The notes beneath the pieces are model-generated. The model made no database searches, had not been told where the DNA came from, and was given only the letters and a program-made list of their open reading frames with translations. DNA of 64,000 nucleotides, taken from NCBI GenBank assembly GCA_029560585.1, contig JAKQKQ010000064.1, positions 1 to 64,000 of the forward strand. The letters are read 5' to 3'. The position numbers were made by a program, and so were the translations under genes. This document shows, piece by piece, positions 35,428-43,364 of the stretch (its first letter is position 1; every line of letters begins with the position of its first letter). The stretch comes from Verrucomicrobiota bacterium (lineage in GTDB: Bacteria; Verrucomicrobiota; Verrucomicrobiia; JADLBR01).

Positions 35428-36255
35428 ATGAGATACCTGACCATCACCATCATCGCCCTGGCGTCCCTCCCGTCCCTCCCCTGGGCCGCCCCCCCGGCTG
35501 CCGCCATCGAGCCGTCAAACGCAAAGGAGACCGCACAGAAAAAGACCGACACGGACGCCGCCACGGAAGAGAAATATCGGCGGTGGCGGGACGGGCTCCC
35601 CCAAGACGAACTGCGATGGGTGGAGACACTGGAACAGAATCTCGGTGCCTTCTACCTCCCCCGCTACAAGAGCGAAAAAGCCGCCGGTCGGATCTCCGCA
35701 TGGGATTTCGTCCGCGATGATGCGAAGCTCCCAAGGGTCCTTCTGATCGGCGACTCCGTCTCCCGTGGCTACACGCTCGATGTCAGGCGAGCGACCGCGG
35801 GAAAGGCCAACATCCACCGGGCGCCCGAGAACTGTGGCCCCACGGCCAACGGCATCAAGAAACTCGGCATCTGGTTGGGCGATGGCCATTGGGACCTCAT
35901 CCATTTCAACTTCGGCATCCACGATCGAAAAGCGCCGGCGGCCGATTACGAGAAACGCCTCCGGGAAATCGTCGCGCGCCTCAGGGCCACCAAAGCGAGA
36001 CTTCTCTGGGCCAGCTCGACGCCCTTGCCCGACTCCAAGGAATACTCGGACGCCGACATCGTCGAAAAGAATGCGATCGCCTCGAAAGTAATGTCGGAAG
36101 CGGGGGTGCCGACCGACGACCTGTACGCCTTCGCAAAACCACATCTCGCCGAGTGGCAGAATCCCGGCGATTGCCACTTCAATGCGAAGGGCTATGAGGC
36201 CCTCGGCGGCAGGGTCGCCGAGACGATCCTGGCCCATCTGACCAAATCGCGCTGA
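35428..36255 (+). CDS. Secreted SGNH/GDSL hydrolase-like protein
   Basis: A 275-residue exported protein with a signal peptide at about 1-25. The SGNH fold is indicated by LLIGDSVSRGY (catalytic Ser near residue 109), a glycine/asparagine block at DLIHFNFGIHD, and the C-terminal GDCHFNAKGYEALG, which provides Asp and His. Residues about 30-75 are charged and helical. The likely role is removal of acyl groups from glycans; the substrate is unknown. It follows gatB by 59 bp and is convergent with the next gene, so it may be cotranscribed with gatCAB by read-through. Confidence 0.82.
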   Translation: MRYLTITIIALASLPSLPWAAPPAAAIEPSNAKETAQKKTDTDAATEEKYRRWRDGLPQDELRWVETLEQNLGAFYLPRYKSEKAAGRISAWDFVRDDAKLPRVLLIGDSVSRGYTLDVRRATAGKANIHRAPENCGPTANGIKKLGIWLGDGHWDLIHFNFGIHDRKAPAADYEKRLREIVARLRATKARLLWASSTPLPDSKEYSDADIVEKNAIASKVMSEAGVPTDDLYAFAKPHLAEWQNPGDCHFNAKGYEALGGRVAETILAHLTKSR

Positions 36256-36267
36256 TCCTCCCGAACG

Positions 36268-36942
36268 CTATTCGAAGAAGATCATCCCCGCATCGCGGTG
36301 CTCGCCGCGCCTCGTCGCCGGATCACCGGCGTACTGCGAGAACGGCTCGGTCGACCTGCGCACGACGGCACCAGCGGCGACGAACGTCTCCTCCGAGAGT
36401 TCCGCGCGATCGGTCACCGTCGCATTCATCCCGATGAAACATAGCTCCGCGAGGCGCGCCTGGCCCCCGATGACGGCCCGTCCCGCGATATAGCAGTGTG
36501 AAGCCACCGTGGTGCCGGTGCCCACGTGCGCGCACGGGCACACGATCACGTTGGACCCAAGACGGCATTCTGGACCCAAGTGACTGCCCGGCCCAACGAC
36601 CACATTCTCGCCTATCACCAAATCCGGATACGTGACCGCCCTCGGGCTCACGAAAGAGCAAAGCCGGTAACCCATCTCCTTCGCCCGATCGAAAGTCGAC
36701 CGGCGATCCCTCATGCGCCGATAGCCGGTCAGAACCAGCATTTCGAAGTCCGACGGCGGATAATCCCGCCCCACAGCGGCAAACGTCGAGAGTCGATGGC
36801 CCAGGAACGATCCGGACTCGTGCGGGGCATCATCCGAGACAAAACCCACGATCTCGTGTCCCCCTCCACAGAGCGCCACCTCGGCGGAAACCCATCGCGC
36901 CATGCCGCCGGCCCCATAGACAACGACCCGCCGTTTCACCAT
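36268..36942 (-). CDS. NeuD/PglD-like left-handed beta-helix acyltransferase
   Basis: A 224-residue protein with an N-terminal nucleotide-fold segment VVVYGAGGMARW and a C-terminal hexapeptide-repeat helix (about 90-205: VIGENVVVGPGSHLGPE, VIVCPCAHVGTGTTV, HCYIAGRAVIGG). This is the NeuD/PglD family, which transfers acetyl or other acyl groups to amino or hydroxyl groups of sugars. It overlaps the fkbH-like gene by 7 bp as last gene of the operon, at the place where fkb/asm extender-unit clusters have an O-methyltransferase. I infer, without direct proof, that it uses the acyl group built on the operon's ACP. Confidence 0.82.
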   Translation of the reverse strand: MVKRRVVVYGAGGMARWVSAEVALCGGGHEIVGFVSDDAPHESGSFLGHRLSTFAAVGRDYPPSDFEMLVLTGYRRMRDRRSTFDRAKEMGYRLCSFVSPRAVTYPDLVIGENVVVGPGSHLGPECRLGSNVIVCPCAHVGTGTTVASHCYIAGRAVIGGQARLAELCFIGMNATVTDRAELSEETFVAAGAVVRRSTEPFSQYAGDPATRRGEHRDAGMIFFE

Positions 36943-38000
36943 GAACCTCCCTCCACAGTCAATCGCACATGCGCCGGGCAGGGACGAACCGTCTTGCCGT
37001 CATGAGCGAGAATCTCCATGCCGCCTTCGCGCGCCACTGCGGAGAACCCGGCAAACCTGAGAGTGATGTAGAGCGGACGATTCGATGCAGTCTCCTGGAA
37101 CTCCGCCTCGACCCTCTCGCCGCTCGCGACGGCTTCGCGCAATATCCAGTTTAGAAATACGGACGCGGTCCCGCGATTCATAACCCGGCACGAAACCAGA
37201 AACAGGAGGAGCCGCCGGACGGCACCGGCTGCGCGCAACAAGGCGACGCCTATCGTACCATAGTCGCCGAATCGATCCCGAAGCCCCGCAATCACCAACC
37301 GGTGGTCTGGCAGGGCGATGACCTTTTCGGCGAACGCCGAATCGAAGGGACGCCCGGCGCTGCTCATCCGATTTGCCCGATGGGCCAATTCCAGCACGCG
37401 CGCCAGATCCGATGGCCCCGCCGATCGGACCGACAACTCGAGGCCCAGCCACGCCAAGAACTCAGATCGCGACCCCACGAAACGCTCCCCGGCCTCCGCA
37501 CGGGCCAGTTCCGCCCGATAGCTGTGACGCCTGAGGCGCGCCGCGGGTGTCACCGGCGTCGCCGCGTGCAACCATGCGCGCGCCAGATCTTCCAGCGCCT
37601 CCGGAGCAAGGCAACGAACCTCCGCCAGGGCCGCGCCGACCTCCGCGCGCTCGTAGGGATCGTCATCGACAAGCACCAGCGCATCGAGTCCCACATTCAG
37701 GATACGTGCGATCTCCACCAATGATGCCGATTTGTCTCCCCAATGGATCTGAGGGTGCAGGAAATACTCGCCCAACCCGTGCCTCGCTAGGGCGGCTGCA
37801 GCGCCCGCGGCGTTGTTCCGGCTCGCGATAGATTGCAGGATTCCCGAGGCATCCAACGAACGGACTAGGGCGGCCCTGCCGGGAAAGAGGCGGATGTTCT
37901 CGCCTTCGGCGAGCGTTCCCTCCCAGAGCGTGCCGTCGAGATCCCACACGACACACTTCGGAGGTCGCGAGGCCACAGATGGGACGGCCCCTTCAGTCAC
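36936..38000 (-). CDS. FkbH-like HAD-IIIC phosphatase/glyceryl transferase
   Basis: The GTG at 38000 is chosen because it has a strong GGGAGGGGAGG ribosome-binding region and overlaps the preceding stop by 8 bp; a farther ATG at 38042 would overlap by 50 bp. The 354-residue product has an N-terminal HAD domain (VVWDLDGTLWEG, Asp20 and Asp22; SIASRNN; LVDDDPYERAEV) and a C-terminal GNAT-like domain with the family's FLVSCRVMNRG motif. FkbH proteins take 1,3-bisphosphoglycerate, remove phosphate and load the glyceryl group on a carrier protein. Such an ACP is encoded two genes upstream. Confidence 0.88.
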   Translation of the reverse strand: MTEGAVPSVASRPPKCVVWDLDGTLWEGTLAEGENIRLFPGRAALVRSLDASGILQSIASRNNAAGAAAALARHGLGEYFLHPQIHWGDKSASLVEIARILNVGLDALVLVDDDPYERAEVGAALAEVRCLAPEALEDLARAWLHAATPVTPAARLRRHSYRAELARAEAGERFVGSRSEFLAWLGLELSVRSAGPSDLARVLELAHRANRMSSAGRPFDSAFAEKVIALPDHRLVIAGLRDRFGDYGTIGVALLRAAGAVRRLLLFLVSCRVMNRGTASVFLNWILREAVASGERVEAEFQETASNRPLYITLRFAGFSAVAREGGMEILAHDGKTVRPCPAHVRLTVEGGSW

Positions 38001-39153
38001 GCCCCTCCCCTCCCGCCATTGCCAGGTATTCGTGAATCCCATGTCTGGCGATCACCAGCTCCAGCACTTCATTCGCGCCCTCGATGATCTCCATGACCTT
38101 CGCATCTCGAAAAAAACGCTCCACGATGTTGCCCTGCAGGCACCCCTCGCCACCGAAGATCTGCACCGCGTCCGCCGTGACCTCCCGCGCCACACCACTG
38201 GCGAAGTACTTTGCCAGCGCCGCCTCCGGGACGCTCCCCGGCGCACCGGCTTCGAGCGACGCCCCACACGCGCGGCACAGCAGTCCCGCCGCGCGCACTC
38301 CGGCGACCATTCGCGCAATCATCCGGCACACCAGCTGGTGCGATGACAATGACACACCGGACGCACTGGGTCTACCCGCGTGCTCGATGGCCGCATCCAA
38401 GCACGCCCGGGCCATCCCCAGGCACCCGCAGGCAATCGCGTAGCGCCCGAGCGCCAGCGCCGCCGGAAGCACGAACCGAAGTCCGGCCCGGACCCCGCCG
38501 ACCAATGCCTCTGGAGCCAGCCGACATCCCTCGAATGTCACCTCGCTAATGCCCACCGCCCTCGTTCCCAGCAGGGGTTCCATGGGGGACAGCGTCAACC
38601 CCGGCGTATCCCGCGGCACCAAAAACGCACCCGCCCCCTCCGCCGTCCGGGCGAACACGAGAAAGACGCCCGCCCGCAGACCGTTGGTCACCCAGCGCTT
38701 CTTCCCGTCCAACACGAAACGGTCCCCCTCCCGTCGCGCCACGGTCCGCATGGCGCTCACGTCGCTGCCCGCGCCCGACTCGGATAGCGCGAATGCCCCG
38801 ACGACTTCGCCGCGCGCGAGCCTGGATAACCACCGTTGCCTCTGCCCAACCTCACCCCACCTCCGCACGGCCACGGCCACCATGTCATGAGCGGTCACAG
38901 CGCAACGAAGGGACGAACATCCGCAACCCAATTCCTCGTGCAAGCGACCATACGCTACCATGTCCAGGCCGACTCCGCCCTCCGCCGGTTCGAGGAAAGA
39001 CGCGAGCCAGCCGCGTCGACCCAGTTCGGCCAAAATCCCCTCGGGGAGCATTCCCGCCCGATCCCAGTCAGATGCGGCCGACACCACTGCCGCCCGCACG
39101 AAACCACGCAGGCCCGCCAAGGCGCCCCCGCCATCGCATTCTTCGGCCATCAA
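37993..39153 (-). CDS. FkbI-like acyl-ACP dehydrogenase (acyl-CoA dehydrogenase family)
   Basis: A 386-residue flavoprotein of the acyl-CoA dehydrogenase family. FALSESGAGSDVSAMRT and KRWVTNG form the flavin site, YFASGVAREVTADAVQIFGGEGCL is the typical C-terminal block, and Glu in VMEIIEGANEV stands where the catalytic base is found. In fkb/asm clusters the matching enzyme oxidises the aldehyde form of glyceryl-ACP to hydroxymalonyl-ACP. It overlaps the ACP gene by 4 bp. Alone it could be read as a fatty-acid enzyme; only the gene order makes the FkbI role convincing. Confidence 0.85.
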   Translation of the reverse strand: MMAEECDGGGALAGLRGFVRAAVVSAASDWDRAGMLPEGILAELGRRGWLASFLEPAEGGVGLDMVAYGRLHEELGCGCSSLRCAVTAHDMVAVAVRRWGEVGQRQRWLSRLARGEVVGAFALSESGAGSDVSAMRTVARREGDRFVLDGKKRWVTNGLRAGVFLVFARTAEGAGAFLVPRDTPGLTLSPMEPLLGTRAVGISEVTFEGCRLAPEALVGGVRAGLRFVLPAALALGRYAIACGCLGMARACLDAAIEHAGRPSASGVSLSSHQLVCRMIARMVAGVRAAGLLCRACGASLEAGAPGSVPEAALAKYFASGVAREVTADAVQIFGGEGCLQGNIVERFFRDAKVMEIIEGANEVLELVIARHGIHEYLAMAGGEGRD

Positions 39154-39419
39154 TGCGCTACCCCCCGTTTCTTGCCAATAAACGCAGCCATCATCTCCAC
39201 GCTCCTGAAATTATCCAGATCCAGATCTCGATTCTCCACCTTGATGGCAAACTCGCGCTCGAGAAACAGGACCAGCTGGATCGCGAAGAGCGAGTCCACG
39301 TGCCCCAGATTGAATATGTCGTCACCGTCGCCGATCGGTTGGGCGATGAACCGTCGCAAGAATGCGCGGATCGCCGACCTGGGATCACAATCGCCCTCGA
39401 CAGCCCGCGTCATCCTCAC
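39150..39419 (-). CDS. Acyl carrier protein, FkbJ-like
   Basis: An 89-residue carrier protein. The phosphopantetheine attachment site is Ser43 in NLGHVDSLFAIQLV, with the usual hydrophobic helix before it (AIRAFLRRFIA) and FLEREFAIKVENRDL after it. GTG at 39419 overlaps the fkbK-like stop by 4 bp; ATG at 39413 is an alternative start. It is not the fatty-acid ACP, whose motif is GADSLD and whose gene sits with fab genes. In this operon it would carry glyceryl, then tartronaldehyde-like and hydroxymalonyl groups. Confidence 0.88.
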   Translation of the reverse strand: MRMTRAVEGDCDPRSAIRAFLRRFIAQPIGDGDDIFNLGHVDSLFAIQLVLFLEREFAIKVENRDLDLDNFRSVEMMAAFIGKKRGVAH

Positions 39420-40273
39420 AACTCCTGATATTCGTAGAACCCGCGACCCGACTTCCTCCCGAGCCTGCCGCCCGCCACCATCTCCACAAGCACTTCACAC
39501 GGCCGAAATTGCTCATCGCCCTCATATTCGTGAAGCACATCAAGGGTATCCACGACAGTGTCGAGCCCGATCAAATCGGCCGTCTCAAGAGGTCCGCTCC
39601 GATGACCAACACAGTCCTTGAAAAGTCGATCGACGGTCGACGCCGCACAATGCCCCGCCCGGGTCAGGCGCGCGGCATCATTGATGGCGGGCATCAGCAC
39701 CCGGTTGATGACGAAACCTGGACCATCGGGTGCCTCGATCACCCGCTTGCCGAGGAGTTGGAGGAATCGCATCGCAAGATCCCAGGTGGAATCAGACGTC
39801 GCCTGTCCGCGAATCACTTCGACGGAGTCCTTCCATTGCGCCGGATTCATGAAATGTAATCCGATGACCCGGTTTGGTCTCCGTGTCCACGTGGCAATCC
39901 TCTCGATCGGGATCGCAGATGTCGCAGTCGCCAGTATGGCATCCCCCGCACATAGGGCATCGATTTGGGAGTAAAGCGCCTCCTTGAGCCCGATCTTCTC
40001 CGGCACGCACTCGATCACGAATCGCGCATCCTTCAACGCGCCCGCGTCGGTTGTCGTCCCTATCCTGTCGCCCGGCGAAATAGCGTCGGCCATCGCGCGG
40101 CGCTGACTCAGGCGCAGCAGCCGCTCGTCGCGCGCGATTCTACCCCTGGCGCGATCCAGGGCGGATTCGAGCACGTCGATAAGAACGGTTCTCATGCCGG
40201 CGATGGCGATGCAGTGGGCGATGGCCGCCCCCATCGTCCCGGCACCCACGACATGCACTGTCTGAAAATCCAC
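39416..40273 (-). CDS. FkbK-like 3-hydroxyacyl-CoA dehydrogenase family protein
   Basis: A 285-residue NAD-dependent dehydrogenase. The Rossmann motif VVGAGTMGAAIAH is at about 8-20, FVIECVPE near 87 and VIGLHFMNPA near 136, the latter holding the catalytic His. The start is GTG at 40273, since the frame is closed upstream by a TGA. The ribosome-binding site is weak. In the fkb/asm pathway this enzyme oxidises the primary alcohol of glyceryl-ACP. As first gene of the operon it lies 10 bp behind a Fur-box-like palindrome. Confidence 0.87.
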   Translation of the reverse strand: MDFQTVHVVGAGTMGAAIAHCIAIAGMRTVLIDVLESALDRARGRIARDERLLRLSQRRAMADAISPGDRIGTTTDAGALKDARFVIECVPEKIGLKEALYSQIDALCAGDAILATATSAIPIERIATWTRRPNRVIGLHFMNPAQWKDSVEVIRGQATSDSTWDLAMRFLQLLGKRVIEAPDGPGFVINRVLMPAINDAARLTRAGHCAASTVDRLFKDCVGHRSGPLETADLIGLDTVVDTLDVLHEYEGDEQFRPCEVLVEMVAGGRLGRKSGRGFYEYQEL

Positions 40274-40282
40274 GGCACCAAA

Positions 40283-40297
40283 TGATAATGAGTATCA
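40283..40297 (-). promoter_or_regulatory. Fur-box-like operator
   Basis: The sequence TGATAATGAGTATCA is a 7-1-7 palindrome that differs from the classical Fur consensus TGATAATNATTATCA at one position. It lies directly upstream of the fkbK-like gene, which reads away from it on the minus strand, so a bound repressor would block that transcription. Fur control by iron (or a related Mur/Zur-type regulator) is inferred from the motif only. Confidence 0.6.
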
Positions 40298-40320
40298 TCC
40301 GAACGGCCAGACCATATGAA

Positions 40321-40713
40321 TCACCCACGGTCCTCAGGCCGAGGTATCGCCCGAAGGTGAAACTGCCCAACGACGATCTCGTGGACGCTCCTGGCGCCCT
40401 TTTTCGGGGATCGCCTGTGTTTGCGTTCCCGCAACTCCACCGCCTTCGCCTCATGGCGCGTCAGATGCCTCTGCCGGGCCTCCAATTCTTCCACCAGCAT
40501 CCGGCGCGCAAAAAACCGATTGAGCCCCTGGCTCTTCTCGCGGTGGCAACGCACGCGGATGCCAGAACGCAGATGCTCGAGCTCGACCCCCCGCCGCACG
40601 CCCCCACACCGGAAGAATGTCTCGCGAAGTTCGGCCTCGCAAACGCCCATCCGGGCGAGGCGGGCCATCAGTTCTTGCGCCTTGGCGGCGCTCACGGGGA
40701 ATGATGCGGCCAT
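40321..40713 (-). CDS. Release-factor-like protein without the GGQ loop
   Basis: A 130-residue protein of the RF-1 domain group. The second half of the domain is well kept: LEHLRSGIRVRCHREKSQGL, then NRFFARRMLVEELE, and a basic tail (ERKHRRSPKKG). The place where GGQ-containing family members have GSGPGGQxxNK reads FRCGGVRRGVELEH, so GGQ is missing and the loop is shortened. It can therefore hardly catalyse peptidyl-tRNA hydrolysis in the usual way. It starts 15 bp after the GH75-like gene and is probably cotranscribed with lpxD and others. Confidence 0.75.
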   Translation of the reverse strand: MAASFPVSAAKAQELMARLARMGVCEAELRETFFRCGGVRRGVELEHLRSGIRVRCHREKSQGLNRFFARRMLVEELEARQRHLTRHEAKAVELRERKHRRSPKKGARSVHEIVVGQFHLRAIPRPEDRG

Positions 40714-40728
40714 GAGAAATTGCCGCCG

Positions 40729-42309
40729 TTAACGCGCGGCCGGCGGCACCACTGGGGCGTTGGTCGTCACCGGCGCCGACGATGCGTTGGTCCGCGGCCC
40801 CCCCACAGCCGACGCCAACGCCGGGATGGCATTCGTCGTCGCTGCGGCCTGCATAGTGCCAGCGGTCCCGGCAACAACGTTCGTCATCGCTGGAGCGGGC
40901 GACGGCGGCGACCAGTCGTGCACCTCGCCCGCGAATCCCCCGATCTCCCCGAGCAACTTGAGACACCGCGCCCGGAGCCCCGGCAGATCGGGCGGGCCCG
41001 GCGGATCCATCGCAGTCCCCGGAAAAATGAGGTAGGTGATGCTCAGGTCGCTCACCGGCCTCCGATAGGGATCGGCCTTCGGATCGATGGCCCGCGCGAT
41101 CCTCAGCGATGCCTCCCCCGCTTTGTACGATGGCCCCGCATCCCCGATCAGCGCCGGATAGGCGCGGGTCCCCCGGACCACGACCACAAGATCCCCGATG
41201 CGGGGGGCAAAGGGCAGATCCGGATATCGCACCATGAACCCAGGGACGACCACGAAGGGATCCACGGTCGCCACCAAAAAGCTGTACCGTTCGAGGTCCA
41301 CGATCTCGCTGCGTAACTGTTCGATCGTCGCCCGCAACTGGCGGTTCCGTTCCACGCCCAGGCCACGGATCGCAAACTCGCGCTCGGCCTCGGCCAGGCG
41401 CCGTCTCCGGTCAGCAAGGAACGGGTTCGGATTGGCAGTGCGCCTCTTCCACCGATAGCTGGTGTACGGTTGAAAATTTGCGCTGACGGGATCGGCATCG
41501 CTCACGCGGTCGCCGTCGGAACCGTCGGCGACCACATCCATCTCGCCCTGCATCAACAGCGCCTTGCGACCCGTGCCGGGATCCTTCATCTCCAAGATCG
41601 TCTCGCAATCGTAAAAATTGTGGCGGGACACAAGCTGGTCGAGGCGGGCCACCTGATCGTGCAAGCACGCCACTTTCCTCTCATACAGGCCGTGAAAGAA
41701 GTCCGACACCTTTGCGGTCGCCATCAATCGCGCAAGGCCGGGCATGGCCGACGAAAGCCCCGGATTAAGACGGGCGAGCCCGGCAGCCGTATCGACTGGC
41801 GCTGGCACGTTGACCCGGACGTCCAAGGCCACCGCGTAACTGGGCTCAGAGTCTCTCTCCTTGGACGCCACCGCGCCTTGCTGCGTTTCGACCCGAGCCT
41901 CGAGCTGGATCCCGTTGAAAATCCGGGCTGTCTCCAACCGGGCGTACGGGATGTACCTCTGGGGCAATGGCGGCTCCGGCGGCGAAATGGGTGGCGAGGG
42001 CGGCCGCCTCGCGGCCACTGGCGCACCGCTCACCGCCTTCTTCGGGGGCAGAGGTGGCGCCCTCACCACCGGGATCACTCCCGTCGGAGATTCCGGCCGG
42101 CCCGTGGCATCCCGTGCCACTTCGGGAAAACTTAGGCCCGCCCGTGCACCGATCGCTCTCCTGAGCCGCCTCGCGCCTGGGGCCAACTCAGGCGAGAACA
42201 GAAACGCGATGGCCCCCACCATCAAAATCACGACCCCGATCACCAGCCAGCCACCGCACGCCCTTCGCGGCGGTGTTCTCTGCGGGGGGAGTGACCCGAC
42301 GTCACTCAT
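40729..42309 (-). CDS. Membrane-anchored GH75-like (fungal chitosanase-type) domain protein
   Basis: The ATG at 42309 overlaps the lpxD stop by 8 bp (ATGAGTGA) and gives 526 residues. A membrane helix at about 20-37 is followed by a Pro/Arg-rich linker and a large extracytoplasmic domain. The region about 245-465 recalls glycoside hydrolase family 75: EMDVVADGSDGD, QPYTSYRW, VDPFVVVPGFMV, ALIGDAGPSYKAGEASLRIA and SITYLIFPGT. The tail is Ala/Thr/Pro-rich. The family includes chitosanases. A cell-wall or lipopolysaccharide-linked role is possible from the lpxD context, but is not shown. Confidence 0.6.
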   Translation of the reverse strand: MSDVGSLPPQRTPPRRACGGWLVIGVVILMVGAIAFLFSPELAPGARRLRRAIGARAGLSFPEVARDATGRPESPTGVIPVVRAPPLPPKKAVSGAPVAARRPPSPPISPPEPPLPQRYIPYARLETARIFNGIQLEARVETQQGAVASKERDSEPSYAVALDVRVNVPAPVDTAAGLARLNPGLSSAMPGLARLMATAKVSDFFHGLYERKVACLHDQVARLDQLVSRHNFYDCETILEMKDPGTGRKALLMQGEMDVVADGSDGDRVSDADPVSANFQPYTSYRWKRRTANPNPFLADRRRRLAEAEREFAIRGLGVERNRQLRATIEQLRSEIVDLERYSFLVATVDPFVVVPGFMVRYPDLPFAPRIGDLVVVVRGTRAYPALIGDAGPSYKAGEASLRIARAIDPKADPYRRPVSDLSITYLIFPGTAMDPPGPPDLPGLRARCLKLLGEIGGFAGEVHDWSPPSPAPAMTNVVAGTAGTMQAAATTNAIPALASAVGGPRTNASSAPVTTNAPVVPPAAR

Positions 42310-43333
42310 CGGAGGCCGAAAGGCCGAGCCTCTCCTCAATGCGGCGAAGCCGCTTCAAAAGTTTGGGGAGGCGCCTCACCATCGCCTCCATCTTCTGCTC
42401 CTCTCGTATCGGCTGGGCGTGGTAACCGGCCACCGTCACGCGAGACGCCACGTCTTTGCCTACGCCAGCCTGCGCCGCCACGATCGCGCCGTCGCCGATG
42501 GCCACGTGCCCCGCGATCCCAGCCTGGCCCGCCAAGATCACGCGCTGCCCAAGCCGCGAGCTGCCCGAAATGCCCACCTGCGCGGCGATCAGGGAATTCT
42601 TGCCGACCACCACGTTGTGCGCGACCTGAACCAGGTTGTCGATCTTGGCCCCTTCCTGCACCCACGTCTGACCAAATCGCGCCCGGTCGATCGTGGCGTT
42701 CGCCCCGATCTCGACCCGATCGTCGATGCGCACCGTGCCGATCTGCGGGATCTTCTGTGCCTCTGCCGCGGAGAGATCAAATCCGAAGCCGTCCGCGCCT
42801 ATGACCGCGCCACAGTGGATGATCACCCGATTCCCGATGGTGACCCGCTCGCGGATGCTGACATTGGGATAGACGACGCAATCCTCGCCAATGGCACTGT
42901 CGTGTCCGACATAGCAATTGGCGCCGATGACAGTGCGCTTGCCGATCCGTGCGCCCGGCTCGATCACCGCCCCGGGTTGGATGCTCGCACCCTCCCCGAT
43001 CATCGCGCCCTCCGCAACGTGCGCCCCCGCGCAGATCCCCGGCTCGAATCGCACCGCCCGCGGCGCAAATTCCTCGCACACGCGCGCAAACGCCAAAGAC
43101 GGGTTATCCACGCGGATCAGCGCCGCCTCGGCGTTCGGGCGCACCATGTCACGCCCAATCAAGATCGCGCCCGCCCGGGAATCGCGCGCCGCGCGCGCAT
43201 ACAGCGGACTCGCCAAAAACGACATCTGCTCCGGCGCCGCATCCGAGAGGCCCGCCACCCCAGAGATCGGGAGTGCGGCATCCCCATCGATCACGCCACC
43301 CACCAGGGCAGCAAGCTCTCCGACCGTCTTCAC
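42302..43333 (-). CDS. lpxD: UDP-3-O-acylglucosamine N-acyltransferase
   Basis: GTG at 43333 yields VKTVGELAALVGGVIDGD, the normal N-terminus of LpxD, and a 343-residue protein; E. coli LpxD has 341. The longer open frame upstream only reads the Ala/Pro-rich end of the skp-like gene on another frame. The hexapeptide-repeat helix spans about 100-300 (EGAMIGEGASIQPGAVIEPG), with the catalytic His in QVAHNVVVGK, and a C-terminal helix follows. It adds the N-linked hydroxyacyl chain in lipid A synthesis, so the organism makes lipid A. Confidence 0.95.
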   Translation of the reverse strand: MKTVGELAALVGGVIDGDAALPISGVAGLSDAAPEQMSFLASPLYARAARDSRAGAILIGRDMVRPNAEAALIRVDNPSLAFARVCEEFAPRAVRFEPGICAGAHVAEGAMIGEGASIQPGAVIEPGARIGKRTVIGANCYVGHDSAIGEDCVVYPNVSIRERVTIGNRVIIHCGAVIGADGFGFDLSAAEAQKIPQIGTVRIDDRVEIGANATIDRARFGQTWVQEGAKIDNLVQVAHNVVVGKNSLIAAQVGISGSSRLGQRVILAGQAGIAGHVAIGDGAIVAAQAGVGKDVASRVTVAGYHAQPIREEQKMEAMVRRLPKLLKRLRRIEERLGLSASDE

Positions 43334-43364
43334 GTGGGCCGTTGTGAGTCGGCCTCCGAAAACT

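Noticed and set aside
37993-40273. Reading the acyl-CoA dehydrogenase and hydroxyacyl-CoA dehydrogenase genes as a fatty-acid beta-oxidation cluster
   Set aside because: No thiolase or enoyl-CoA hydratase is present, while a dedicated ACP and an FkbH-type protein are interleaved with short overlaps in the known extender-unit order.
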